Shown here in pieces: positions 25,981-33,856 of a DNA stretch of 33,856 nucleotides (its first letter is position 1; each line of letters begins with the position of its first letter). A program made the translations under genes and the position numbers. Where the stretch lies: NCBI GenBank assembly GCA_903874055.1, contig CAIQQR010000094.1, positions 1 through 33,856 of the forward strand, in the 5' to 3' direction. This stretch comes from an uncultured Bacteroidota bacterium. GTDB taxonomy: Bacteria; Bacteroidota; Bacteroidia; Chitinophagales; Chitinophagaceae. The notes below the pieces were generated by a model, which saw only the letters and a program-made list of their open reading frames with translations, did not search any database and was not told the origin of the DNA.

Positions 25981-26739
25981 TTAAGAGCTGGGGGCGTGGA
26001 TATAGGTTGGGTATTTAATATCATGATAAAAAGCAAATGTCCATTGAGCTGCACCCCCTTGTTCCCACCACATTTGTCGCCATTGCATGGCGGCTTTACC
26101 ATCCATATCATATTTGGCAATAAATTTGGATTTCATTTGCTGAAGCTGTGGTGCCACATCGCCTCCAAAGAAAAATGTGGTATCTGACTCTTTAACCCAA
26201 GCTACTTGGTGGTACAAACTATGCCCAGCAGTCAGTTGGTAATGTATTACGTCCTCTATAACGCCTTCATCTTCGGTAAGCCAAACCACACCACTAAAAT
26301 CTTCTAACATGCTCACCTGTTCGGCTAAATAGGAAGGGTTTTCACCACTTACTGCTAAATCATATTCTCTTTTTTGAATATAATATTTTGCGTAAGGGAA
26401 ACTAATAAATCGTTCATTATGTGTTGGGTGAATATAACTGATCCCACCTGCATGGTCTTTATGCAAATGACTCATAAAAACTTTAGTGACACTTGATGGA
26501 TCAATTCCATTGTGCATTAAATTTTCATGCAACTGAAGGGTGCCCGATTTACCAATATAACCAAGTCCAGTGTCAAATAAAATAATATCCTTATCGGTAA
26601 CTACAACAAATGGCTGAATTTCTACAAGTATACTTCCTTTAGGCCTGTTTTGCAAATTTTCGGAAGCAGTATCAAAAGGAACAAACACTTTAGTTTGATC
26701 AATCGTAAAGCTACCTTCGGATAATGGATAAATGCGCAT
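25981..26739 (-). CDS. MBL-fold metallo-hydrolase
   Basis: A 252-residue metallo-beta-lactamase-fold hydrolase with a complete dinuclear metal site: His91-Leu-His93-Lys-Asp95-His96, His173 (LTAGHSLYHQ), Asp194 (GGDVAP) and His239 (FYHD). Members cleave esters, lactones, phosphodiesters or thioesters, and this sequence does not tell which. No signal peptide is present, so it is cytoplasmic. It starts 9 bases after the rodA stop, making it the likely last gene of the cell-shape operon, although no link to wall synthesis is established. Confidence 0.85.
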   Translation of the reverse strand: MRIYPLSEGSFTIDQTKVFVPFDTASENLQNRPKGSILVEIQPFVVVTDKDIILFDTGLGYIGKSGTLQLHENLMHNGIDPSSVTKVFMSHLHKDHAGGISYIHPTHNERFISFPYAKYYIQKREYDLAVSGENPSYLAEQVSMLEDFSGVVWLTEDEGVIEDVIHYQLTAGHSLYHQVAWVKESDTTFFFGGDVAPQLQQMKSKFIAKYDMDGKAAMQWRQMWWEQGGAAQWTFAFYHDIKYPTYIHAPSS

Positions 26740-26748
26740 ACTAATAAA

Positions 26749-28095
26749 TTATCTTAAAACCATTTGTCTGTCTGCATCCAATCTTAATAAGATAAATACC
26801 AATACAGTAAAAGTTAATAAGGATGAACCGCCGTAGCTAATTAATGGAAGTGGAATACCAACTACTGGAAATAATCCAATGGTCATACTAATATTTACGG
26901 CAATATGAAAAAAGAATATTCCCACTACACTATAGGCATATACTCTCGAAAAAGTACTTCTCTGTCTTTCGGCAATCCTAATAATTCTAAATAGGAAAAA
27001 TAAGTATAGGCCTAAAAATGAAGCGGTTCCTATAAATCCAAATGCTTCTCCTAGTGATGTGAATATAAAATCAGTATTCTGTTCAGGAACATATTTCCCT
27101 CTTGTTTGAGTTCCTTTTAAAAACCCTCTACCCCAAAATCCGCCCGATCCTATGGCAATTTTACTTTGCTTTACATTATAGTCATCTGGTTTTTTTCCAT
27201 GTGTTTTTCCAGAAGCAGAAGCAGATTTTTTATTTTGACTACAATCGTATTCCTTTCCAATCATGCTGTAAATTCTGGTACTTTGATAGCACTCAAATAC
27301 ATTGTTAAATATATAAGGAACCACATAACGAATGGTACCAAAACATATTGCCCAGATACCAATCACAACAAGTATACTATTTCTATTACGCTTAAATCGT
27401 TTCACCATACTTAATATAAAGGCAGCAGCAATGATGGTTAGTATGATGGCCAGTATAGTAGGTTCTAAAAGTAGAGTAGCAATTACTAAAACGGCAAATG
27501 AAATGGCTACTACAAGTATTACTGGAGGTAAACCTTCTCGGTACATAGCAAAGAGAAATGCACTGTACACTAAAGCCAATCCCATTTCGTGCTGCATAAT
27601 GGATAGTATTGCTGGTAAAGCTATTATTGCTCCAGCAATCAAATGATTTTTTATCTTGGTAAAATCGGTTTCTGGTTTGGATATAAACTTGGCCAGTATT
27701 AGTGCTGTAAAAATTTTACATAATTCAGCAGGTTGTAAATTAAACCCACCAGCAATAGGTATCCAACTTTTTGATCCATTTATATTTTTACCTAGTACAA
27801 AAGTGGCCAGCATTAACGCTATACCTACTCCATAGGAAATATTAGCAAGTGCCGTAAATACTTTGCTATCCATTAATAAAATAAAGATGCCCACGAATCC
27901 ACAAAAAATGGCAAAATAAATTTGTTTACTAAAGCTATTTTTTCCTGCAATCAAGGAATTACTCCAATTGATATTAGGATTAAACTCAACCATAAAAATG
28001 CATAATATACCAATGGCTACCATTGCAAAGTATAGAATGATAACAGCCAAATCAGTACCCTTAGAAAAATTATTTTGATTAGGTGTGGTTGACAT
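26749..28095 (-). CDS. rodA: Peptidoglycan glycosyltransferase RodA
   Basis: RodA is the SEDS-family glycan polymerase that works with PBP2 in lateral wall growth. The 448-residue inner-membrane protein has about ten helices and the family signature QSKIAIGSGGFWGRGFLKGTQ, then PEQNTDFIF and the end GIPLPLISYGGSSLL. The periplasmic loop before the signature holds an extra Lys/Ser-rich stretch (about 285-306: NKKSASASGKTHGKKPDD) between the usual IGKEYD and YNVKQS segments, flanked by two cysteines at ECYQ and DCSQ. The gene overlaps the 3' end of mrdA by 17 bases, the common layout for this pair. Confidence 0.94.
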   Translation of the reverse strand: MSTTPNQNNFSKGTDLAVIILYFAMVAIGILCIFMVEFNPNINWSNSLIAGKNSFSKQIYFAIFCGFVGIFILLMDSKVFTALANISYGVGIALMLATFVLGKNINGSKSWIPIAGGFNLQPAELCKIFTALILAKFISKPETDFTKIKNHLIAGAIIALPAILSIMQHEMGLALVYSAFLFAMYREGLPPVILVVAISFAVLVIATLLLEPTILAIILTIIAAAFILSMVKRFKRNRNSILVVIGIWAICFGTIRYVVPYIFNNVFECYQSTRIYSMIGKEYDCSQNKKSASASGKTHGKKPDDYNVKQSKIAIGSGGFWGRGFLKGTQTRGKYVPEQNTDFIFTSLGEAFGFIGTASFLGLYLFFLFRIIRIAERQRSTFSRVYAYSVVGIFFFHIAVNISMTIGLFPVVGIPLPLISYGGSSLLTFTVLVFILLRLDADRQMVLR

Positions 28096-30217
28096 TTTTT
28101 GGTTTTAAGTTCTTTTTTTTCTTTTTATTAATGAGTGCAGCACTATCTTTTTTTAGGATGGTTTGATTTTTTGCAGGTGGAATGGAACTTGTTTTATTTA
28201 AATTTGAATCCACTGCTTTTTGTATGGTATCTCTAGGCTTTTGTGGTTTTGAAGTATTCTCTGAAACCATTTCCATGTCCCAAACATCTCCTAATTCATC
28301 ATTATTATATTCAATTGGAGTTAATCTTTCTGTTTTGTTGTTGCGCACATACCAATCCTTAATAGATTGAGGCATTAAGTCAACATTGGCCAAGTAATCT
28401 GTTTTAGTTTTACTTTCTGCCGTTAATGTGTCGTTTAAATATTTCTCCATTAATAAGCCACCAATGGGCCCAGCCCAAGTAGCACCAAATCCAGCGTTCT
28501 CAACTACCACCGCTACAGCTACTTTTGGATTGTCTTTGGGAGCAAAACAAACAAATAAAGAGTGGTTTTTTCCGTGCGGATTTTGAGCAGTTCCTGTTTT
28601 TGCACAATATTCATGTCCAGGCACTTTAATACCCGCAGCGGTACCATACACGGTTACATCGTGCATACCTTCTTTAATAATTTTAAAGATATCGCCGGAT
28701 ATTTTTGTGACTTCTTGCTTAGTTCTGAATTTAGCAAGCAATGCTTTATCATCCTCATCTTCATCTTCTAAGCTGTCAACAAAGTGAGGGGTATAATAAA
28801 ATCCTTCATTCGCAATTAATGCCATTGCGTTGGCTAGTTGCAATGGTGTTGCAGTCATTCTATCTTGACCTATCCCCAAAGTAAGCATATAACAACTATT
28901 CCAAAACTTCGGATTGCCAAAATCTTTATTGTACTGTGCAGTATCAGGAATACTTGCTTTGTTTTCGCTTGGTAAATCGATCCCTAGTTTTCGTCCAAGC
29001 CCAAAACTATTTACATATTCCTTCCATTTTAAATAGCCTTGTTTAGCATTGTGGTATTTAGGATTATCAATAGCCATTCGGAAAACTTGTAAAAAGTATG
29101 AGTTACAAGAATTGGCTAATGCTAATTGCAAATTGGCTGCATGTCCTGCATTATGGTGTTCACATTTTCTAGGATCACCACATGAAGTGTATAGTCCAAA
29201 ACAATTATATCCAAAGCTGGGAGTAATTAAACCTTCGTCCAATGCAATTAACGCACCCATTGGTTTAAAGGTGGATCCAGGAGGGTATTGGCCTTTAATA
29301 GCACGATTATAAATAGGTCTTGCTGTGTCCGTCAATAAACTTCCAATGGTTCTTCTTCGCTGATTACCCGTTAATAAATTGGGATTATATCCAGGGCTTG
29401 AGGCCATTGCAATTACGCCACCAGTTTTTGGATTAATCACTACAGCACTTCCTATTTTATGTTGTAATAATTTTTCTGCTAATTGCTGTACTTCAACATC
29501 CATGCTCGTATATAAATTTCTTCCTGCTACAGCTAAAGTATCAAATTGACCTTTCTCAAAGGCGCCTTGTATTTTTCCTTTATTGTCTCTCAAGAATCTT
29601 TTTACACCACGCTGACCCATCAATACATTTTCATATTGCTTTTCCAACCCTGTCATACCTGCATAGTCACCCATTTCATATCCTTCGTCTTCGTGTTTTT
29701 GTAAAAAGTTAACGTCCACTTCGGCAACATAGCCAAGTACATGGGCAGCAGTATTATAAGGATAATTTCTGATGGACCTTTCGGACAAGGAGAATCCAGG
29801 GAATCGATATAAGTTTTCGGTTAATTGTGCGTACAGTTCTGGGGAAAGAAAAGGTTCAAATACACCTGCTTTCACTCTTGAGTTTTTTACAATTACCTCA
29901 ATCATTCTTTTGTTAAACTCATCTTTATCAATTCGCAAAATTGAGCACAATGCATTTGTATCAACACCCTTAGCTTCATTTGGAATTACGACTAAGTCAT
30001 AACTAATACTATTTTCAAGTAAAGCTCTTTTTTTTCTATCGTATATAATTCCTCTATCAGGGTAAATGATTTTTCTAAAAATAGCGTTGTTGTCTGCAGC
30101 TAATTTGTATTTATTTGAAAATATTTGTAAGCTAACTAACTGACCAATAATGATTACAAAAACAAAACCAATGATAATTTGAATAATACCACCTCGATTA
30201 GAATTATAAAGTGCCAT
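28079..30217 (-). CDS. mrdA: Penicillin-binding protein 2 (elongation transpeptidase)
   Basis: PBP2 cross-links new peptidoglycan as the transpeptidase partner of RodA. The 712-residue protein has one N-terminal membrane helix (about 10-30), a PBP dimerisation domain, and the transpeptidase domain. Active-site motifs are Ser315-Thr-Phe-Lys318 (PPGSTFKPMGAL), Ser370-Cys-Asn372, and Lys540-Thr-Gly542 (CAKTGTAQNPHG). After the domain comes a tail of about 100 residues that is charged and ends in a Lys run (KKKKKNLKPKNVNHT), longer than in E. coli PBP2. The 3' end is shared with the start of rodA. mreD is 3 bases upstream. Confidence 0.95.
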   Translation of the reverse strand: MALYNSNRGGIIQIIIGFVFVIIIGQLVSLQIFSNKYKLAADNNAIFRKIIYPDRGIIYDRKKRALLENSISYDLVVIPNEAKGVDTNALCSILRIDKDEFNKRMIEVIVKNSRVKAGVFEPFLSPELYAQLTENLYRFPGFSLSERSIRNYPYNTAAHVLGYVAEVDVNFLQKHEDEGYEMGDYAGMTGLEKQYENVLMGQRGVKRFLRDNKGKIQGAFEKGQFDTLAVAGRNLYTSMDVEVQQLAEKLLQHKIGSAVVINPKTGGVIAMASSPGYNPNLLTGNQRRRTIGSLLTDTARPIYNRAIKGQYPPGSTFKPMGALIALDEGLITPSFGYNCFGLYTSCGDPRKCEHHNAGHAANLQLALANSCNSYFLQVFRMAIDNPKYHNAKQGYLKWKEYVNSFGLGRKLGIDLPSENKASIPDTAQYNKDFGNPKFWNSCYMLTLGIGQDRMTATPLQLANAMALIANEGFYYTPHFVDSLEDEDEDDKALLAKFRTKQEVTKISGDIFKIIKEGMHDVTVYGTAAGIKVPGHEYCAKTGTAQNPHGKNHSLFVCFAPKDNPKVAVAVVVENAGFGATWAGPIGGLLMEKYLNDTLTAESKTKTDYLANVDLMPQSIKDWYVRNNKTERLTPIEYNNDELGDVWDMEMVSENTSKPQKPRDTIQKAVDSNLNKTSSIPPAKNQTILKKDSAALINKKKKKNLKPKNVNHT

Positions 30218-30220
30218 GAT

Positions 30221-30742
30221 TTATCTTTTTAGTTTGCGGCGGTTCATAACAAGTTCAACTAAAAGAATTAACAATACACTCATTAAACTAGTAGCTATTA
30301 CTTTTCCAATGAAGTAAGTGAAATTGCCAAATTGTAACCATTCCAAAAGCACTAAATAAAAATGGTGTATAAATGTTAAAAGGAATACATAAATGAGAAA
30401 AGGTCCCCATCCCATGGTACCTACACTTGGTTCTTTATTTACCTCCTCGGAAGTTTCTTGTGCAAGTAATAAATTTAATACAGTTGGTCGTACATAGCCC
30501 ACAAGTGTTGCTGCTGCTGCATGTAGGCCTGGAGTATTTGTGAAAACATCTAAACTATAACCTAGCCCAAAACCAAGTATGGTTAATGTTAATCGATTGG
30601 TTCCAAAAGGAAGCCATAATAAAAAAGTAAAGTATAAGTAGGGCGTAATAAATTGATGCAACGGAGGCACTTCGTTTAAGATGATAATTTGTATCACCAA
30701 AAACAAAATAAATCGAATGCTATTTTTTAAAATATTATTCAT
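30221..30742 (-). CDS. mreD: Rod shape-determining protein MreD
   Basis: MreD is a small inner-membrane protein of the elongasome that binds MreC. The 173-residue protein has about five hydrophobic segments, for example FILFLVIQIIILNEVP near the start and VIATSLMSVLLILLVELV near the end; the middle GFGLGYSLDVFTNTPGLHAAA segment is typical of MreD. Identity rests on size, topology and the position between mreC and mrdA. Its start overlaps the mreC end by 8 bases, suggesting translational coupling. Confidence 0.9.
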   Translation of the reverse strand: MNNILKNSIRFILFLVIQIIILNEVPPLHQFITPYLYFTFLLWLPFGTNRLTLTILGFGLGYSLDVFTNTPGLHAAAATLVGYVRPTVLNLLLAQETSEEVNKEPSVGTMGWGPFLIYVFLLTFIHHFYLVLLEWLQFGNFTYFIGKVIATSLMSVLLILLVELVMNRRKLKR

Positions 30743-31589
30743 TATTCACCTCAGGTTTTTCTAATTGTTTTTGTTCAGACATTCTTTTATTTTCAACTAA
30801 ATAAATATATTCAAGATTGAAAAAATTAGTTGCTGCCTTAACATTCAATGTTAAAAAATTACTTGCCGGGTCTTTAATAATGCTAATTACTTTTCCTATC
30901 ATTAGTTGAGAAGGAAAGTTGGATGAGTATGGACTCGTTAATACCGTATCTCCAATTTTAGGCACCGCACTTTTTGAAATATTTTTAAGCACTAATACAT
31001 TCGGGTCAGATCCATCCCATTCGATACTACCTGCTACCTTATCTCTTTTTAACATCGCACTTACTTTACTATTGCGATGCAGTAAGCTCATTATTTTACT
31101 ATAGTTGTCATTTACTTCAACTACAACACCAACAATACTTCCATCTGGACTGATGGCTGCCATATCTTTAACTACGCCTTGCTTAGCACCACGCTCCACC
31201 CAAATATAATTTTTTTGAAGTGTGAAAGTATTGCCCACTACTTTAGCGGGGTAGTAATAAAATTTTCTAATTTTTTCTAAACTATCTCTTCTTAAAACAA
31301 GGGTGCCTGATTTTTTGGTCGTATCAAAAGCAACAAAATCCTGCGCCAACTGATTGCGCAATGCCGCATTTTCTGCTACTAAACGAGCATTGGTTTCTTT
31401 TAAATTAAAAAAGTATGCCCAATTGTTATAGTATCTATTGATATTTCCAGCTGCTTGATTGGTAACTCCTCCAAAAAAAACTTCATGTGATTTGCTATAG
31501 GACGACAACATTACTAATGATACAATTTGCAGTATCAAGAAACTAAAAAAAGTAAGGTTATGTCTTATAAAACCAATGATATTCTTCAA
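30735..31589 (-). CDS. mreC: Rod shape-determining protein MreC
   Basis: MreC is a bitopic inner-membrane protein whose periplasmic part activates PBP2-RodA. The 284-residue protein has a short cytoplasmic N-terminus, one membrane helix at about 12-30, a short coiled-coil stretch (about 55-85, with LKETNARLVAENAALRNQL), and then the two beta-barrel subdomains of the MreC core (AKVVGNTFTLQKNYIWVERG, VAGSIEWDG, PSQLMIGKVI). The gene lies 15 bases after mreB and overlaps mreD by 8 bases. Confidence 0.94.
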   Translation of the reverse strand: MKNIIGFIRHNLTFFSFLILQIVSLVMLSSYSKSHEVFFGGVTNQAAGNINRYYNNWAYFFNLKETNARLVAENAALRNQLAQDFVAFDTTKKSGTLVLRRDSLEKIRKFYYYPAKVVGNTFTLQKNYIWVERGAKQGVVKDMAAISPDGSIVGVVVEVNDNYSKIMSLLHRNSKVSAMLKRDKVAGSIEWDGSDPNVLVLKNISKSAVPKIGDTVLTSPYSSNFPSQLMIGKVISIIKDPASNFLTLNVKAATNFFNLEYIYLVENKRMSEQKQLEKPEVNNE

Positions 31590-31604
31590 GCGTAAGGACT
31601 TTTA

Positions 31605-32630
31605 TTATCTCATGATGAAAGGGAAACGTTGATAATTTTTCAACGCAATACCTGTACCACGCACAACACTCTTAAGTGGATCTTCTGCAACATGTACTGG
31701 TAATTTAATTTTTGCGCTCAATCTTTTATCAAGTCCTCTTAACAAAGAACCTCCTCCTGTTAAGTATAATCCACGACGATAAATATCTGCAGCTAATTCT
31801 GGAGGTGTTGTTTCCAATGCTCTTAAAATTGCTTCTTCAATTTTGAAAATACTTTTATCTAATGCTTCAGCAACTTCTTGGTAGGATACCATGATTTGCT
31901 TAGGAATACCTGTTACCAAGTCTCTACCATTTACTGGCATATCATCTGGTGGATTATCTAAATCTTTTAATGCTGCACCTACATGTATTTTAATTTGTTC
32001 TGCAGTACGCTCTCCAATTAATAAACTATGATATCGTCTTAATGCTTCTAGAATATCAGCAGTGAATTCATCTCCTGCAATACGAATACTTTGGTCACAT
32101 ACAATACCTGCTAATGCAATTACGGTAATACCTGTTGTACCCCCTCCAATATCAATAATCATATTACCCACTGGTTCCTCTACATCAATACCAATACCTA
32201 AAGCTGCAGCCATGGGTTCATGAATCATATAAACTTCTTTGGCGCCTGCTTGCTCTGCACTATCGCGTACCGCTCTTTTTTCAACTTCAGTAATTGAAGA
32301 TGGAATACAGATAACCATTCTCCAACTTGGTGGGAACAAAGGTTTTTTTGGATAAATCATTTTCATCAACTCACGAATCATTAATTCGGCAGCATTAAAG
32401 TCGGCAATTACACCATCTTTTAACGGACGAACTGTTTTAATACTTTCGTGTGTTTTTTCGTGCATCAACAATGCCTTTTTACCAACACCCAAAACTTCTT
32501 TCATATTATTCCTATTCAAAGCAATAATTGAAGGTTCATTTACAACCACTTCGTCATTGTGAATGATAAGTGTATTTGCGGTACCCAAGTCCATCGCAAT
32601 TTCTTGGGTAAAAAAGTTAAATAATCCCAT
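31605..32630 (-). CDS. mreB: Rod shape-determining protein MreB (bacterial actin)
   Basis: MreB polymerises on the inner face of the membrane and positions the elongasome. The 341-residue protein has the actin-fold ATP site in pieces: the phosphate 1 loop DLGTANTLI near the start, phosphate 2 loop DIGGGTTGI near 162-170, and the adenosine motif TGGGSLLRGL near 290. The amphipathic N-terminus MGLFNFFTQEIAMDLG would touch the membrane. It is the first gene of the mreBCD-mrdA-rodA run and has its own promoter, separate from the upstream purD. Confidence 0.97.
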   Translation of the reverse strand: MGLFNFFTQEIAMDLGTANTLIIHNDEVVVNEPSIIALNRNNMKEVLGVGKKALLMHEKTHESIKTVRPLKDGVIADFNAAELMIRELMKMIYPKKPLFPPSWRMVICIPSSITEVEKRAVRDSAEQAGAKEVYMIHEPMAAALGIGIDVEEPVGNMIIDIGGGTTGITVIALAGIVCDQSIRIAGDEFTADILEALRRYHSLLIGERTAEQIKIHVGAALKDLDNPPDDMPVNGRDLVTGIPKQIMVSYQEVAEALDKSIFKIEEAILRALETTPPELAADIYRRGLYLTGGGSLLRGLDKRLSAKIKLPVHVAEDPLKSVVRGTGIALKNYQRFPFIMR

Positions 32631-32667
32631 TATAGTTCAATGTTTTGATAATTCAATTTGAATGTAG

Positions 32668-32698
32668 CAAAATTCACTTAAATTACTTGAACTACAAA
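32668..32698 (-). promoter_or_regulatory. Promoter of the mreB operon
   Basis: On the minus strand TTTG (32695-32698) is followed after exactly 19 bases by GAATTTTG (32668-32675), one base off TAnnTTTG. This is the best complete Bacteroidota-type promoter in the window and implies a leader of about 30 bases before the mreB ATG. Confidence 0.6.
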
Positions 32699-32736
32699 GC
32701 TTTTTAATAAAAGAAGCAGAATAATTTTTTTAAAGG

Positions 32737-33856
32737 CTAAGGCTTGAATTCGTACCCAATATCTTTTCTAAAATACATGCCTTCAAAACAAATCTTGGAA
32801 AGGGCTTTTTGTGCGTTCTCCACTGCTGTCTGAAGCTGTTCGCCCTGTGCAGTGGTAGTTAATACGCGACCTCCATTGGTTACTATCTCATTATCCTTAA
32901 ATGCAGTGCCAGCTTGAAATACAAGGGCTCCTGGAATAGTTGCAGCTTCCGTTAAACCATGAATTGGAAAACCTTTTTGATAGTCACCTGGGTAACCTCC
33001 ACTTACTGCCATAACAGTTGCATAGGATGCATTATGATATTCAATATTTACGTCTTCCAAGGTTCCATTATCAGCAGCGGCCAATAAACTCACTAAATCG
33101 GTTTGTAGTCGAGGTAGAATCACCTCCGTTTCGGGATCGCCTAAACGGCAATTATACTCAATTACATAGGGTTCTCCACCACAATTCATTAATCCAAAAA
33201 ACACAAATCCTTTATAGACAAGGTTTTCAGACTGAATGCCTTTAATGGTTGGTTGTATGATTCGATCTTCCACCTTTTGCATAAAAACCTTGTCCATAAA
33301 AGGAACGGGACTTACACAACCCATACCGCCTGTGTTTAAGCCAGTATCACCTTCGCCAATACGCTTGTAATCTTTGGCATGTCCTATGATTTGGTAGTTA
33401 AATCCATCGGTTAGGGCAAAAACACTCACTTCAATACCTTCTAAAAATTGCTCAATGACCACTTTTGAGCTTGCTGCTCCAAATTGTTTGTTTTGAATCA
33501 TCTCTTCAAAACAAGTCAAGGCCTCCTGATGTGTAAAGGCAATGATAACGCCCTTCCCAGCAGCCAAGCCGTCTGCTTTTAAGACAATCGGTAGGGTATG
33601 ATTTTTAATATATTCAACCCCTTGATCATAATTTGCATGGGTAAATTCAGCATAAGAAGCAGTTGGAATATGATGCCTTTGCATAAAGTGTTTGCTAAAA
33701 GCCTTGCTTCCTTCCAATTGTGCTGCTTCAGCCGAAGGACCTATCACATTTACATGTTGGGTATCCTCATCTTTTGAAAAATAATCATATATACCGTTTA
33801 CTAGAGGATCTTCAGGACCAACTACAATCATGTCGATTGAATTTTCTAAAACGCAG
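32737..33856 (-). CDS. purD: Phosphoribosylamine-glycine ligase, 5' end outside window
   Basis: PurD joins 5-phosphoribosylamine and glycine with ATP in the second step of purine synthesis. The visible part (about 372 residues) covers the ATP-grasp region with LKADGLAAGKGV, the metal and substrate site in EYNCRLGDPETEVILPRL, and the C-terminal domain. The ATG at 33831 is internal: the frame is open to the window edge (residues CVLENSID precede it), and MIVVGPEDPLV corresponds to about residue 60 of complete PurD (about 425 residues). The N-terminal domain, about 55 residues, is cut off at the right edge. Transcribed toward mreB, 106 bases away. Confidence 0.95.
   Translation of the reverse strand, partial: CVLENSIDMIVVGPEDPLVNGIYDYFSKDEDTQHVNVIGPSAEAAQLEGSKAFSKHFMQRHHIPTASYAEFTHANYDQGVEYIKNHTLPIVLKADGLAAGKGVIIAFTHQEALTCFEEMIQNKQFGAASSKVVIEQFLEGIEVSVFALTDGFNYQIIGHAKDYKRIGEGDTGLNTGGMGCVSPVPFMDKVFMQKVEDRIIQPTIKGIQSENLVYKGFVFFGLMNCGGEPYVIEYNCRLGDPETEVILPRLQTDLVSLLAAADNGTLEDVNIEYHNASYATVMAVSGGYPGDYQKGFPIHGLTEAATIPGALVFQAGTAFKDNEIVTNGGRVLTTTAQGEQLQTAVENAQKALSKICFEGMYFRKDIGYEFKP

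Noticed and set aside
27332-27646. 104-residue plus-strand open frame inside rodA
   Set aside because: It is antisense to a strongly conserved membrane gene, has no family similarity that I can see, and is explained as a coding shadow. The same applies to the open frame at 13011-13337 opposite the MMPL gene.
1-33856. Mobile elements, CRISPR arrays, toxin-antitoxin or defence islands
   Set aside because: Reading both strands I saw no transposase, integrase, repeat-spacer pattern, flanking direct repeats or known defence domains; gene content and composition look uniformly chromosomal.

Overview
This window is an ordinary, gene-dense chromosomal segment of an AT-rich member of the Bacteroidota, most likely the family Chitinophagaceae. 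Three things point there: PorZ-like type IX secretion and sorting features, Bacteroidota-type protein families (DUF5606, DUF4369-TlpA lipoproteins, a T9SS C-terminal sorting domain), and repeated matches to the Bacteroidota promoter -7 box TAnnTTTG just upstream of starts. The genus cannot be fixed from sequence alone. I see no rRNA, tRNA, CRISPR array, insertion sequence or prophage. No gap between genes exceeds about 170 bases.

Layout, left to right. 84-2813: tsaB (tRNA t6A synthesis), a RidA enamine deaminase, an aldose 1-epimerase and a small secreted unknown. 2810-8403: a minus-strand block with a DUF5606 protein (own terminator), a secreted NagZ-like glycosidase fused to a beta-lactamase-fold hydrolase, and a PorZ-like T9SS protein. 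8497-14235: a tight plus-strand cluster of a DegT-type aminotransferase, rpoN (sigma-54), a PAP2-like membrane protein and an MMPL/RND transporter. 14250-21061: minus-strand genes gatB plus a TlpA-type thiol-redox lipoprotein, a tandem-PDZ periplasmic protein and alaS. 21187-23306: a membrane-anchored M23 peptidase, an NTF2-like secreted protein and an AlkA-type DNA glycosylase. 23308-25899: a divergent phosphoenolpyruvate carboxylase. 25981-32630: the complete elongasome run mreB-mreC-mreD-mrdA-rodA, with an MBL-fold hydrolase attached at its end. 32737 to the right edge: purD, cut at its 5' end by the window.

How the genes fit together: cell-envelope work dominates. The mre/mrd/rod genes run lateral wall synthesis. 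The M23 peptidase and the NagZ/beta-lactamase fusion probably trim or recycle peptidoglycan. PorZ belongs to protein export, and the PAP2-like, MMPL, TlpA and PDZ proteins act in or at the membranes. Translation (alaS, gatB, tsaB) and central metabolism (ppc, purD) fill the rest.

I did not find a convincing undescribed multi-gene system. The best leads are single-gene oddities: the NagZ/amidase-like fusion, a PEP carboxylase with a replaced active-site histidine, a PDZ pair joined to a TonB-plug-like segment, a PAP2-like protein beside rpoN, and a Lys/Ser-rich insertion in RodA.
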